NCBI RefSeq assembly: GCF_029238675.1
Contig: NZ_JAQWFR010000005.1
Coordinates: 1-64,000 of the forward strand
Direction: 5' to 3'
DNA: 64,000 nt
DNA from: Oceanicoccus sp.
GTDB lineage: Bacteria; Pseudomonadota; Gammaproteobacteria; Pseudomonadales; Dasaniaceae
A model generated the notes under the pieces. That model was not told the origin of the DNA. It saw nothing but the letters and a program-made list of their open reading frames with translations, and did not search any database. Below, one piece after another: positions 8,949 through 17,997 of the stretch (positions are counted from its first letter, which is position 1; every line of letters begins with the position of its first letter). A program made the translations under genes and the position numbers.

Positions 8949-9311
8949 ATGCTGCAACGCATTTACCGCCTTCGTGATGCCCCAACATATCTTGGTATGG
9001 ATAGGCATACCTTTAATGCCACTGTACGCCCCTACCTCACCATAATACCTGTTGGAAAACGCGGAATCGGTTTTGATCGACTGGAATTAGATGCTTATGC
9101 GACTTACACTAAGCAGGCTGTTGGGTGTCCTCCAAAGAGGAAACCCTTATGGACAAATCATCAACAAAAAAGCACAGAGCAAGGCGTCGATCACCTGGAC
9201 TTACCCAGCGAGGTAATATCTGGTGGATCGATAAGCGACTCAAAGGATTGGACTCGCCGCTTCGAGAAAGCACGGGCACAAGCGATCTCGAAGAAGCGGA
9301 ACGCTACTTAG
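8949..9311 (+). CDS. small excisionase/AlpA-like DNA-binding protein (C-terminal extent uncertain)
   Basis: MLQRIYRLRDAPTYLGMDRHTFNATVRPYLTIIPVGKRGIGFDRLELDAYATYTKQ; upstream of and overlapping the integrase in another frame. Confidence 0.65.
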   Translation: MLQRIYRLRDAPTYLGMDRHTFNATVRPYLTIIPVGKRGIGFDRLELDAYATYTKQAVGCPPKRKPLWTNHQQKSTEQGVDHLDLPSEVISGGSISDSKDWTRRFEKARAQAISKKRNAT

Positions 9312-10339
9312 CTAAACGGATATCGGATATCCGCAACGCAACCATTTACGGTATGCGGCTTGAACGCACATTCCAAGAGGCAGCCGTTAAATACCTTGAG
9401 GAAAACACCCACAAGCGAAGCTTGCATGTGGATGCTGAGAATCTGACGACGGTAATGCCCTTTATCAAAGACCTGTCTTTACAGCGGGTTCACGATAGCT
9501 CATTAAGACCTTTTGTTAAGTACCAGTTAGACAAAGGGTTGAGTCAGGGTACGATCAACCGCAGGTTGGCCATAGTGAGACGGATTTTAAACCTTGCCGC
9601 GAGAAGTTGGCGCGATGAGCACGGTTTAACATGGTTGGAAACAGCCCCGTTGATTACTTTGCCAAGCTACGAACCTCGCCAGTCTTATGTGCTGAGTTGG
9701 GAAGAGCAGAAAGCGTTATTTCAGCGACTGCCCGACTACTTAAGCCAAGCTTGTTTGTTTGACGTCAACTGCGGCGCAAGGGAGCAGGAGGTATGCCAAT
9801 TACGGTGGGACTGGGAGATTGTGTTTGAAGGCCGGTCACTGTTTCTTTTACCGAAGCAGTTAACCAAGAACAAACAGGATCGCATCTTAGTCCCCAATGA
9901 CGCAGCGCAAACCGTATTGAATCAAGTTCGCCACCAACACGACGACTATGTTTTCAGTTACAAAGGTAAGCGCCTACGGAATTTGCGAACGATGGCTTGG
10001 AGAAAAGCGTGGGTAGCCAGTGGCTTACCCCAAGAGAAAATGATCCGCCAAGGGGTACATAATTTGCGGCATACCTATGCTACTAGATTACGTGCCGCAG
10101 GCGTTTCACATGAAGATAGGAAGGATTTATTAGGCCACTCAAATGGCAGTATGACCACACACTATTCGCAGGCGGAGATTAGCAATTTAATGGCTGCATC
10201 GAATAAAGCTTGTGAGGAAATGGTCAAACCATTATTGACTTTGGCGAGGGTGAGAAACGCGCAATTGGGCAATTCCCACAATTCTCCCACAGTCGATAAT
10301 ATTGAGGGCTTGAAAGTAGAGAGGAAAATAAGGCTCTAA
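9125..10339 (+). CDS. tyrosine-type site-specific recombinase/integrase
   Basis: 404 aa; DVNCGAREQEVCQLRW, HNLRHTYATRLRAAG, LLGHSNGSMTTHYSQ catalytic motifs; start may be ATG at 9149. Confidence 0.95.
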   Translation: MSSKEETLMDKSSTKKHRARRRSPGLTQRGNIWWIDKRLKGLDSPLRESTGTSDLEEAERYLAKRISDIRNATIYGMRLERTFQEAAVKYLEENTHKRSLHVDAENLTTVMPFIKDLSLQRVHDSSLRPFVKYQLDKGLSQGTINRRLAIVRRILNLAARSWRDEHGLTWLETAPLITLPSYEPRQSYVLSWEEQKALFQRLPDYLSQACLFDVNCGAREQEVCQLRWDWEIVFEGRSLFLLPKQLTKNKQDRILVPNDAAQTVLNQVRHQHDDYVFSYKGKRLRNLRTMAWRKAWVASGLPQEKMIRQGVHNLRHTYATRLRAAGVSHEDRKDLLGHSNGSMTTHYSQAEISNLMAASNKACEEMVKPLLTLARVRNAQLGNSHNSPTVDNIEGLKVERKIRL

Positions 10340-10384
10340 AAAGACAAAACCCCCGTGGTTATTAGCCTACGAGGGTTCTGAATA

Positions 10385-10460
10385 TGGTGGAGCTAAGCGG
10401 GATCGAACCGCTGACCTCAACACTGCCAGTGTTGCGCTCTCCCAGCTGAGCTATAGCCCC
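10385..10460 (-). tRNA. tRNA-Ala (anticodon GGC)
   Basis: GGGGCTATAGCTCAGCTGGGAGAGCGCAACACTGGCAGTGTTGAGGTCAGCGGTTCGATCCCGCTTAGCTCCACCA; CCA encoded; loop CTGGCAG. Confidence 0.95.
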
Positions 10461-10546
10461 GAATTTGGGAGGCAGCATCATAAGTAGGGACACTCTTATT
10501 GTCAATAACAGATAGGAAAAAGTTTAGTAATTCAACAGCTTAATGC

Positions 10547-12241
10547 TTAACCAGCGCTATGCTGGCCCTGGCGAAGCTGCTCGACAAACTCCAATGCCAA
10601 TTCAATGCGTGAGTCGATATCGCCCCGGTCGCCACTGGGGTCTCGGGCCTGATGGGTGCGTTCCGCCACTAGTAAGGCTTCTGCTACATCAAAGGCGCCG
10701 CGGTTGGCTGCCTCAATGGCATCAGAGATTAGTTCATCAACTTCGTCGTGGTAGTTCTTGTCGTGTTCTTGCAGTGCTGGTGGACTGTAAGTTTGGGTCT
10801 TGGCCTGAATGCTCTGCTTAACGATATCATCAGGGCGACGGTTAAAGCGATTGACCAGAGGCTGGTTAATAGTCTCAAAGACGTCTTTGTCATCATCCTT
10901 GTAAGACGCGGCGGTATTGGCGGTAATATCAAAGGCGCTCTGGGAATCAATAATATCGTCCAGCTCTTGAAGCAACTCGCTTTCTTGCTGGATATCGGCG
11001 GCCTTTGTTGATGATGCCGATGCGGGTTGAGCGCGCCAGCGCAGTAGGAAAAACAACATACCGGCCATGGCAGCCAGCAATAACATGATCGCCATCCATA
11101 ACTGCTGAATGGTATTGGCATCATCGCTGGAAGGTTCAGTTTTCTCAACAGCGGGAGCTTGTGGTTCGGGGGGTGTTACTGGTGGTTTAGCCGCTGGCTC
11201 GGTAATAGGCTGGTTTTTAGTCGCCAGTTGCGCCTGTAAGGTCGTGATCTCTTCTTCTTTTAGCATCACCAAACGCTCTAAGGACTCGACATACCCCGAC
11301 TTCTCAATCGCTATTAGCCTTAAGCGCATTGCTTCGTTTTCACGTGTCAGCCGGTCAACCACCTCATTGGTTACCGCCATTTGCGTTTCCAGGGCTTTGA
11401 GGTTGTCGGTGTCGGCGTCTTTGCCTTTGGCTGTGCCAGCTTGGGCCGCCATAGGAGTAATAATGGATAAGCGCTCGGTAGTCTCAGCACTGGCTGGTGC
11501 TGTTGCAGGCTTAGCGGTTGGCAGCTTTAAGGTAACCCCTGCCAATAGGCGGTTCATTTCACCATTAATAAAAGCACGGGGGTTATTTTCCAGTAACCAC
11601 TGCATCACATCCCGGCGCGATGTTTGGGTACCGCCCACCAGGCGACTGGCAATTTTGGACAGGCTATCGCCACTGCGTACCCGATAGGTTGCCGCACCAG
11701 GCTGTATGTCGATGGTTTTTGCGGCGGGCTTGCTCGGGCTGGTTTTGATAGCCACAGGCTTAGCAGGCTCAGGGCCAAAAGGCTGGCCGGAAGACTGCTG
11801 TAGTGTAATAGGATCTAAAAACACGGTGTACTCTCTATACACTGTGCCTTTAGGCCACTTAAGCTCTACCAGCATATTTAAGAAAGGTTCATTGACCGGT
11901 TGCCGGCTAATTAGTTTGACTTTCAAGCGGCCGTTATCCAGCGTTGGCGTCAGTCGGTAATAGGACTGGTAGCCAGCCAGGTCAATACCCAGATTGCTGG
12001 CTTCTACGTTATTGAGTTGGCGTACACGTATATCTTCGGGGCCGTAGTCTTCGCCATCTAGCAGCACGTCGATGCTGGCTTCCAGCGGCTGCCCCAGAAA
12101 GGAGGTCGAACTCAACTCGCCCAGACCCAGGGCATGGCTGTGGCTGGCTGCCAGAAGGCCTGCCACCAAAGTTAACTTAGAGATTATTCGCGCAACGCAA
12201 GGCTGCGTTCTGCTGCTGGGTGTTGGCTGTCTAAAAAGCAC
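10547..12241 (-). CDS. FimV-like LysM-domain membrane protein
   Basis: 564 aa; LGLGELSSTSFLGQPLEASIDVL N-terminal FimV motif, LysM-like YRVRSGDSLSKIASRL, one TM segment. Confidence 0.88.
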   Translation of the reverse strand: MLFRQPTPSSRTQPCVARIISKLTLVAGLLAASHSHALGLGELSSTSFLGQPLEASIDVLLDGEDYGPEDIRVRQLNNVEASNLGIDLAGYQSYYRLTPTLDNGRLKVKLISRQPVNEPFLNMLVELKWPKGTVYREYTVFLDPITLQQSSGQPFGPEPAKPVAIKTSPSKPAAKTIDIQPGAATYRVRSGDSLSKIASRLVGGTQTSRRDVMQWLLENNPRAFINGEMNRLLAGVTLKLPTAKPATAPASAETTERLSIITPMAAQAGTAKGKDADTDNLKALETQMAVTNEVVDRLTRENEAMRLRLIAIEKSGYVESLERLVMLKEEEITTLQAQLATKNQPITEPAAKPPVTPPEPQAPAVEKTEPSSDDANTIQQLWMAIMLLLAAMAGMLFFLLRWRAQPASASSTKAADIQQESELLQELDDIIDSQSAFDITANTAASYKDDDKDVFETINQPLVNRFNRRPDDIVKQSIQAKTQTYSPPALQEHDKNYHDEVDELISDAIEAANRGAFDVAEALLVAERTHQARDPSGDRGDIDSRIELALEFVEQLRQGQHSAG

Positions 12242-12375
12242 TGAACTGTCCTATGATCAAGTGTTTAGGCGGGGCTGCTATGACTCATTTATGATCCCTG
12301 TATGCAAAGCATAGCTTAAGCCAACAGTTTCGGCGTATAAAAATGTCCTGAATTTGGTACTACTATCACCATATC

Positions 12376-13863
12376 TTAGCTGTAAGGTATTGCAGCATAC
12401 GCCTTTTCCAGTTTCTTAAGCTTTTTCTTGCCGACACCACCCAACTGGTCAATGGCAAACCGAACACGGGCGCGGGACATATCCGGCCCAAGAATGGTCA
12501 TTGAGTCGATTACCGATACGGAAGATGTGGTACCTGCAATAGCAATAAATAGCGGCGCAAAAAAGTCTTTAACTTTGATATCAAGACTATCTGCCAGCGC
12601 TTTCATGGCTGCAAAGATATCGTCCCGCTCCCAACTCCTTAGGGCTTCCAGTTTCCACAGGGCAAATTGCAGCACTTTAAGCAGTTCATCATCCTGCAAT
12701 TTCAGGCCCGCGAAGCTATCTGCCTTAATGGGCAACATACCCGAGGCAAAAAAGGCTGCCAGTGGGGCAAAATCACTGAGGGTCTCCATCCGCTGTTGGG
12801 CATGGGGCAGGATTTTTAATAAATAGTCTTTATTTAAAGCCCAATCATGCAGGCGTTGGGCAAGCTCTTGCTGGCTAAGGTCTTCACGAATCCAGAGGCC
12901 ATTGAGCCAGCTGAGTTTTTCCACATCAAAAATGGGACCGCCAAGACTGACACGCTGGATATCAAAGTGCTCCAGCATTTGTTGCAGTGTGAACTTTTCG
13001 CTTTCATCGGGCATGGACCAACCCATACGGCCCAAATAGTTGACCAGGGCTTCTGGTAAATAACCCATGCGCTGGTAATACAAAATGCTGGTGGGGTTTT
13101 TACGCTTGCTAAGCTTGGACTTATCCGGGTTGCGCAGCAACGGTAAATGGCAGAGCTCTGGCATATCCCAGCCGAAGTATTCGTAGAGCAATTTATGTTT
13201 GGGGGCTGAGTTAATCCATTCTTCACCGCGCAGTACATGGGTGATTTCCATCAGATGATCGTCCACCACATTAGCCAGGTGGTAGGTGGGCATACCGTCG
13301 GATTTCAGCAAGATCTGGGCATCAACTAAAGTCCAGTCCAGCTCCATCGTGCCGCGTAGCATATCCTCGACTTCAACTTTACCTTCCATGGGTACATTCA
13401 TACGAATAACGTAGGGGGCGTTAGCAGCTTGGCGCTTTGCCACTTCGTCTTTTGGCAATTCGAGGTCGTAAGGCTTCAGGGCGCGATTGAAACCCTGCTC
13501 TTTTAGGCCAGCACGGAGTTCATCCAGCTCTTCCGAGGTGCGGTAACAGCGGAAGGCATGGCCTTTTGTTATCAAATCTTCAGCATATTGGGCATACATA
13601 CCCTTGCGCTCACTTTGGCGGTAGGGGCCAAATTCACCCCCCACATCCGGGCCCTCGTCCCATTCCAGCCCCATCCAACGCAGCGAATCAAAGATCGCCT
13701 GTTCCGATTCAGGGGTTGAGCGAGTCTGGTCAGTATCTTCAATGCGCAGTACAAATTTACCGCCATGCTTGCGGGCAAAGCACAGGTTAAACAGGGCTAT
13801 ATAGGCTGTTCCTACATGGGGATCACCCGTTGGTGAGGGGGCAATACGGGTTCGTACAGTCAT
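12376..13863 (-). CDS. gltX: glutamyl-tRNA synthetase
   Basis: 495 aa; [23 protein letters not shown] and [10 protein letters not shown] (KMSKS-type) motifs. Confidence 0.97.
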   Translation of the reverse strand: MTVRTRIAPSPTGDPHVGTAYIALFNLCFARKHGGKFVLRIEDTDQTRSTPESEQAIFDSLRWMGLEWDEGPDVGGEFGPYRQSERKGMYAQYAEDLITKGHAFRCYRTSEELDELRAGLKEQGFNRALKPYDLELPKDEVAKRQAANAPYVIRMNVPMEGKVEVEDMLRGTMELDWTLVDAQILLKSDGMPTYHLANVVDDHLMEITHVLRGEEWINSAPKHKLLYEYFGWDMPELCHLPLLRNPDKSKLSKRKNPTSILYYQRMGYLPEALVNYLGRMGWSMPDESEKFTLQQMLEHFDIQRVSLGGPIFDVEKLSWLNGLWIREDLSQQELAQRLHDWALNKDYLLKILPHAQQRMETLSDFAPLAAFFASGMLPIKADSFAGLKLQDDELLKVLQFALWKLEALRSWERDDIFAAMKALADSLDIKVKDFFAPLFIAIAGTTSSVSVIDSMTILGPDMSRARVRFAIDQLGGVGKKKLKKLEKAYAAIPYS

Positions 13864-14173
13864 GGCGGAGAATTTCTCTTTGTTACGGTTGGCTTAAGGC
13901 GCACGATTATACGGGCTGATGGAATATTTCTCACCCCCTGCCAGAGAGTTAGGGCTGGGAAATAAGCGATAACTCTATAAATATAAGAAGCCATAATCAA
14001 CACCAGCTAACACAACCGCAGTGAACACAGTCACATACACAGCATGGGGAGCGACTTCAAACCCGAAAGCGCTTGATTACCTATACATTGGCTTTAAGAT
14101 TCAGGCATATTATTAAAAATATGATTCGAGATACGACGTAAATTGGCAGTTCGTAGACATTCGGGGAAAAACC

Positions 14174-15547
14174 ATGCACCTGGCCAAACAGCTATTATCA
14201 ATCGCACTTCTCACCCTATTCATCACCGCCTGTGGTGGTGGTGGCGGCTCTGAGAGTACTGAGAGCACTGAGAGCAACAATACCTCGCAAAGCCCCAATC
14301 AGAACACACAAACCATCGATACAGAAACAACCTTCACGGTTACCCAAGTCAATAGCATGGCGGTAAAGGGGCCCTTAGCCAATGCTATTGCTTCACTCTA
14401 TGGTATTGATACCAACACTAACGATTTTAAAGGGCAGCTACTTGCCGAAGGTTTTACCGATAGTAATGCACAGCTGGTGATGGATATTGAGAACCGGTTT
14501 TTAAGTGAATCATTTTTTATTATCGAATATACGCTAGGTAAAGAACTTAACGGTGCCACCCCTGTAATTCCAACTTTGCGCACCTTAATAACAAGCGACC
14601 AGTTGCGTAATAACACGCCGGTTTACGCCACCCCTTTAACCACCCTTGCCATTGATTATGCCATTGCCGGTCTGGCCTCCAGCAGCGCTATTTCAGTGAC
14701 TGATTTTGCCTCCGCGGTTAACGATGCCGCGCTGGAGACTAAAGCGGCTTTCGGTTTGGGCATTCTCGATGATGATGTCAATATTTTTACCAGCTCCCCC
14801 ATCCTCTCAACCAACACTGCCCAGGCAAAGTCTTTAGCCTACCGCACCACGATTGAGGTGTTTGCCGCGCTTGCTGAAAAAGTGCAGGATGAATCAGCAA
14901 CTGAAGGAACAACCATTGAGGCCGAAGCTTTGGTACAGGTTTTTGCCGAGGATATGCTGGATGGCACACTGGATGGTGAAAATGACGGTGAGCCAATCAC
15001 TCAACTGGCAGCACTGGGTACCACCAGGGTTCAACAGATTCTAAGTACTGACCCCAATACCCTGACCATTCCCGGTACACAAATGTTGGTTTCAGAACTG
15101 TATGAAATTATTGTCGATGAAGCAAAGCAAGTGGCACGTGATAATGTAACACCGACTGCATTAAGCCAACCCACAGCAGGTACGGTTAGCCTGAGCCCTG
15201 AAGTACCAACGTCTAGCAATGAAAGTGCGCCCCAGGTAGATGTGGAGGTTGTATCCTCAAGCAATCATGAGCCAGCGAACCTCACGGTAACTCTATCATG
15301 GTCAGCTCCAACCACTCGTTTAAACGGTGATCCTTTAACCGTTGCTGAACTGGCCGGCTATGCAATTTATTATTATCTGGAAGGGGCGGAAGAAGACGGA
15401 GAAGTGGTGAGTATCAGTAACCCCGGCACCACCAGCCAGTCGATTACCCTATCGGCTAGCGGCACCTACAATTTCGCTATTGCCACTATTGACACTGACG
15501 GGCTGGAAAGCGATATGTCAACGCCGATTAGTTTTGTCGTTGACTAA
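14174..15547 (+). CDS. putative lipoprotein with C-terminal fibronectin type III-like domain
   Basis: 457 aa; signal peptide with lipobox LFITAC-GGGGGS; C-terminal SWSAPTTRLNGDPLTVAELAGYAIYY...YNFAIATIDTDGLESDMS. Confidence 0.8.
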   Translation: MHLAKQLLSIALLTLFITACGGGGGSESTESTESNNTSQSPNQNTQTIDTETTFTVTQVNSMAVKGPLANAIASLYGIDTNTNDFKGQLLAEGFTDSNAQLVMDIENRFLSESFFIIEYTLGKELNGATPVIPTLRTLITSDQLRNNTPVYATPLTTLAIDYAIAGLASSSAISVTDFASAVNDAALETKAAFGLGILDDDVNIFTSSPILSTNTAQAKSLAYRTTIEVFAALAEKVQDESATEGTTIEAEALVQVFAEDMLDGTLDGENDGEPITQLAALGTTRVQQILSTDPNTLTIPGTQMLVSELYEIIVDEAKQVARDNVTPTALSQPTAGTVSLSPEVPTSSNESAPQVDVEVVSSSNHEPANLTVTLSWSAPTTRLNGDPLTVAELAGYAIYYYLEGAEEDGEVVSISNPGTTSQSITLSASGTYNFAIATIDTDGLESDMSTPISFVVD

Positions 15548-16860
15548 TCCGTAAGCCATTCTATTGCAAGGCCCTGTTCACCAGGGCCAACGCCCCAGCC
15601 CTCACAAACCCACAAGCCAGCAACCGCTATCATTACATCATCGCAATACAGTACAGGCGCCCTGTCCCTTAACCATGGCGCCAGTTCATATTCCTGAAAC
15701 AGTTTTTTTAAGCTCTGGGAGTGGCCACGCCCCTGGGGCTGGCAGCGTTCACCACCCTGACGAAATCTGACAGTAATGTCTTTGCTGTTTACTAAATCCG
15801 GATTTATGCCCTCACCATAAAGCAGCTCAAGTGATAAGCAGCTGTCCTCTGCTATTTGCAGCGGTGCCTGCATATCCCAGCAAAAAGTCTGTTGGCCATC
15901 AAACTCGGTCAGTGGGTGCATTACATATAATGCACCCTTAAATCGCCTCACCTCTACATCCCCCCAACTGATTAAGGGTTGGGCCTGTTGCTCGGCTGTT
16001 AAAGCCTGGGCCAGCACCATTTGTAGCTGCCTGGTACTGGGCAGACTAAAGTCATTGACCCGAAACCAGAAACGCAGCAGGTTTTTTTGGCGCAGCAAGC
16101 TTAGGGACTGGAGTAAAGCGATAGGGAGTTGGGGTTGCAGGGGCGAGACTGAAGCTTGTTCAAAATCCATTAGCGCCAGCTCATCGTTTAACTCAGCGGA
16201 CTCCTCGCTAAGGGATGCTGCTCGTGCCAGTGTTTGTCGATATGCTGGCCAGCGTGATGCTATAGTTGGTAATAAGTCGCTGCGCAGAAAATTCCGGTCA
16301 AAGTCAGTGCTTTGATTACTGGGGTCTTCAACCCATTGTATTGCGTGCTCTTTGGCGTACTGCTCAATCGCACTGCGGGGAAGCTCAAGTAAAGGCCGCG
16401 CCAACAACCCCTGCCCCAGCGGGCGGCTGAAAGGCATAGCGGCAAGCCCGCGGGAACCACTGCCTCGCAACAGGCGCAGCATCAGGGTTTCAACCTGGTC
16501 ATCCCGATGATGTCCCATCAGCAAAACATCACCAGGCTCAAGTAGTGCTTCAAACGCCTGATAGCGCGCTTTACGGGCCTGCTCTTCGAGGCTGCCTGTT
16601 GTATCCACAGCCACGGTGATTGTATGCAAGGGGATATTTAACTGATCAGCCTGTTGCTGGCAGTGTTGTTGCCACTGCCCTGCCTCATCCTGTAACTGAT
16701 GATTAATATGGACGGCTTCAATGGGAGGATGATTGGGATATTGCAGCAGGCTGTGCAACAGCACGTGGGAGTCAACACCGCCGCTATAGGCTACCAGCCA
16801 GCGAGGGGCATCCAGAAAAGGGGTAAGCTGTTTAACAAGCTCAATGGATGAAAAAGACAT
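15544..16860 (-). CDS. tilS: tRNA(Ile)-lysidine synthase
   Basis: 438 aa; VAYSGGVDSHVLLHSL PP-loop and GHHRDDQVETLMLRLLRGSG. Confidence 0.96.
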   Translation of the reverse strand: MSFSSIELVKQLTPFLDAPRWLVAYSGGVDSHVLLHSLLQYPNHPPIEAVHINHQLQDEAGQWQQHCQQQADQLNIPLHTITVAVDTTGSLEEQARKARYQAFEALLEPGDVLLMGHHRDDQVETLMLRLLRGSGSRGLAAMPFSRPLGQGLLARPLLELPRSAIEQYAKEHAIQWVEDPSNQSTDFDRNFLRSDLLPTIASRWPAYRQTLARAASLSEESAELNDELALMDFEQASVSPLQPQLPIALLQSLSLLRQKNLLRFWFRVNDFSLPSTRQLQMVLAQALTAEQQAQPLISWGDVEVRRFKGALYVMHPLTEFDGQQTFCWDMQAPLQIAEDSCLSLELLYGEGINPDLVNSKDITVRFRQGGERCQPQGRGHSQSLKKLFQEYELAPWLRDRAPVLYCDDVMIAVAGLWVCEGWGVGPGEQGLAIEWLTD

Positions 16861-16870
16861 ACTCTTCTTC

Positions 16871-16923
16871 GTAGGGTGGATTGTAATCCACCGCTGTTGA
16901 AGGTGGATTACAATCCACCCTAC
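16871..16923. repeat. REP-like palindrome
   Basis: GTAGGGTGGATTGTAATCCACC-gctgttgaa-GGTGGATTACAATCCACCCTAC; related copy at 58343-58368. Confidence 0.9.
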
Positions 16924-16926
16924 CTT

Positions 16927-17877
16927 TTACTCATTGCCGTAGGACATTAAGCGCTGGTAGCGTTTATCTAATAGCTGATCTTCAGGTAATGCTTTGAGTT
17001 CGGCTAGCTGCTCAACCAAATGTTCTTTAATGCGGTTGGCCATCACATCGATATCCCGATGGGCACCACCTAAAGGCTCTTTAATGGTCGAATCAACAAT
17101 ACCAAGACCTTCCAGTACCGTTGAGGTCAGGCCCATAGCTTCTGCTGCATCAGGTGCCTTTTCTGAAGTCTTCCAAATAATATTGGCGCAGCCTTCAGGG
17201 GAAATAACAAAGTAGGTGGCGTATTGCAGCATGGCCAAATGGTCGCCAACACCGATACCTAAAGCACCGCCAGAGCTACCTTCACCAATCACCACACAGA
17301 TAATTGGGGTTTTAAGCCGGGACATAACCGCCAGGTTCTGGGCGATGGCTTCGGAGATACCACGCTCTTCTGAATCAATACCCGGATAGGCCCCCGGTGT
17401 ATCGATCAGGGTAACGATGGGTAATTTAAAACGCTCAGCCATTTCCATTAAACGCAGGGCTTTGCGGTAGCCTTCAGGCTTGGGCATACCAAAGTTGCGC
17501 TTGACCTTTTCCTGTACACCGCGACCTTTTTCCTGACCGATAACCATCACGGGCTCACCATTCAAGCGGGCCAAACCGCCAACAATAGCGGAGTCATCGG
17601 CAAAGTGACGGTCACCGTGCAGTTCTTCAAAATCGGTAAATACACGGGAGATATAGTCCAGGGTGTAGGGACGCATGGGGTGACGCGCTACTTTGACGGT
17701 CTCCCATGGGCTTAGGTCAGAATAGATTTTCTCGGTAAGCTTGGTGCTTTTTTCACGCAGCTTATTGATCTCTTCGCCGATATTGATGTCATTATCGGAA
17801 CCCACCAACTGCAGTTCTTCAATCTTTACTTCTAGCTCAGCGATGGGTTGTTCAAAATCGAGGTAATTGGGGTTCAT
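16927..17877 (-). CDS. accA: acetyl-CoA carboxylase carboxyltransferase subunit alpha
   Basis: 316 aa; [22 protein letters not shown] and [20 protein letters not shown]. Confidence 0.97.
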   Translation of the reverse strand: MNPNYLDFEQPIAELEVKIEELQLVGSDNDINIGEEINKLREKSTKLTEKIYSDLSPWETVKVARHPMRPYTLDYISRVFTDFEELHGDRHFADDSAIVGGLARLNGEPVMVIGQEKGRGVQEKVKRNFGMPKPEGYRKALRLMEMAERFKLPIVTLIDTPGAYPGIDSEERGISEAIAQNLAVMSRLKTPIICVVIGEGSSGGALGIGVGDHLAMLQYATYFVISPEGCANIIWKTSEKAPDAAEAMGLTSTVLEGLGIVDSTIKEPLGGAHRDIDVMANRIKEHLVEQLAELKALPEDQLLDKRYQRLMSYGNE

Positions 17878-17997
17878 AGTATCAATATAGTATCAATATA
17901 GTGTCTGTTATACGTCTGTTAAAACGGATAGATGGCTGCGCGCAACGATACGCGATTCTGGCCTTATAGTCGACCCTCTGAGTCGCTAAAGCGCATT

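Noticed and set aside
6931-10398. GAGCTAAGC shared between the 43-bp palindrome (6931-6939) and tRNA-Ala (10390-10398) as a possible att core
   Set aside because: Only 9 nt, and the left copy lacks the rest of the tRNA 3' end (TGGTG..) expected at the distal att site; probably coincidence.
11109-11687. 192-aa plus-strand ORF antisense to the FimV-like gene
   Set aside because: Fully antisense to a well-supported CDS; an artefact of codon bias, like many other antisense ORFs in the track (e.g. inside gltX, dnaE, sat, pyk).
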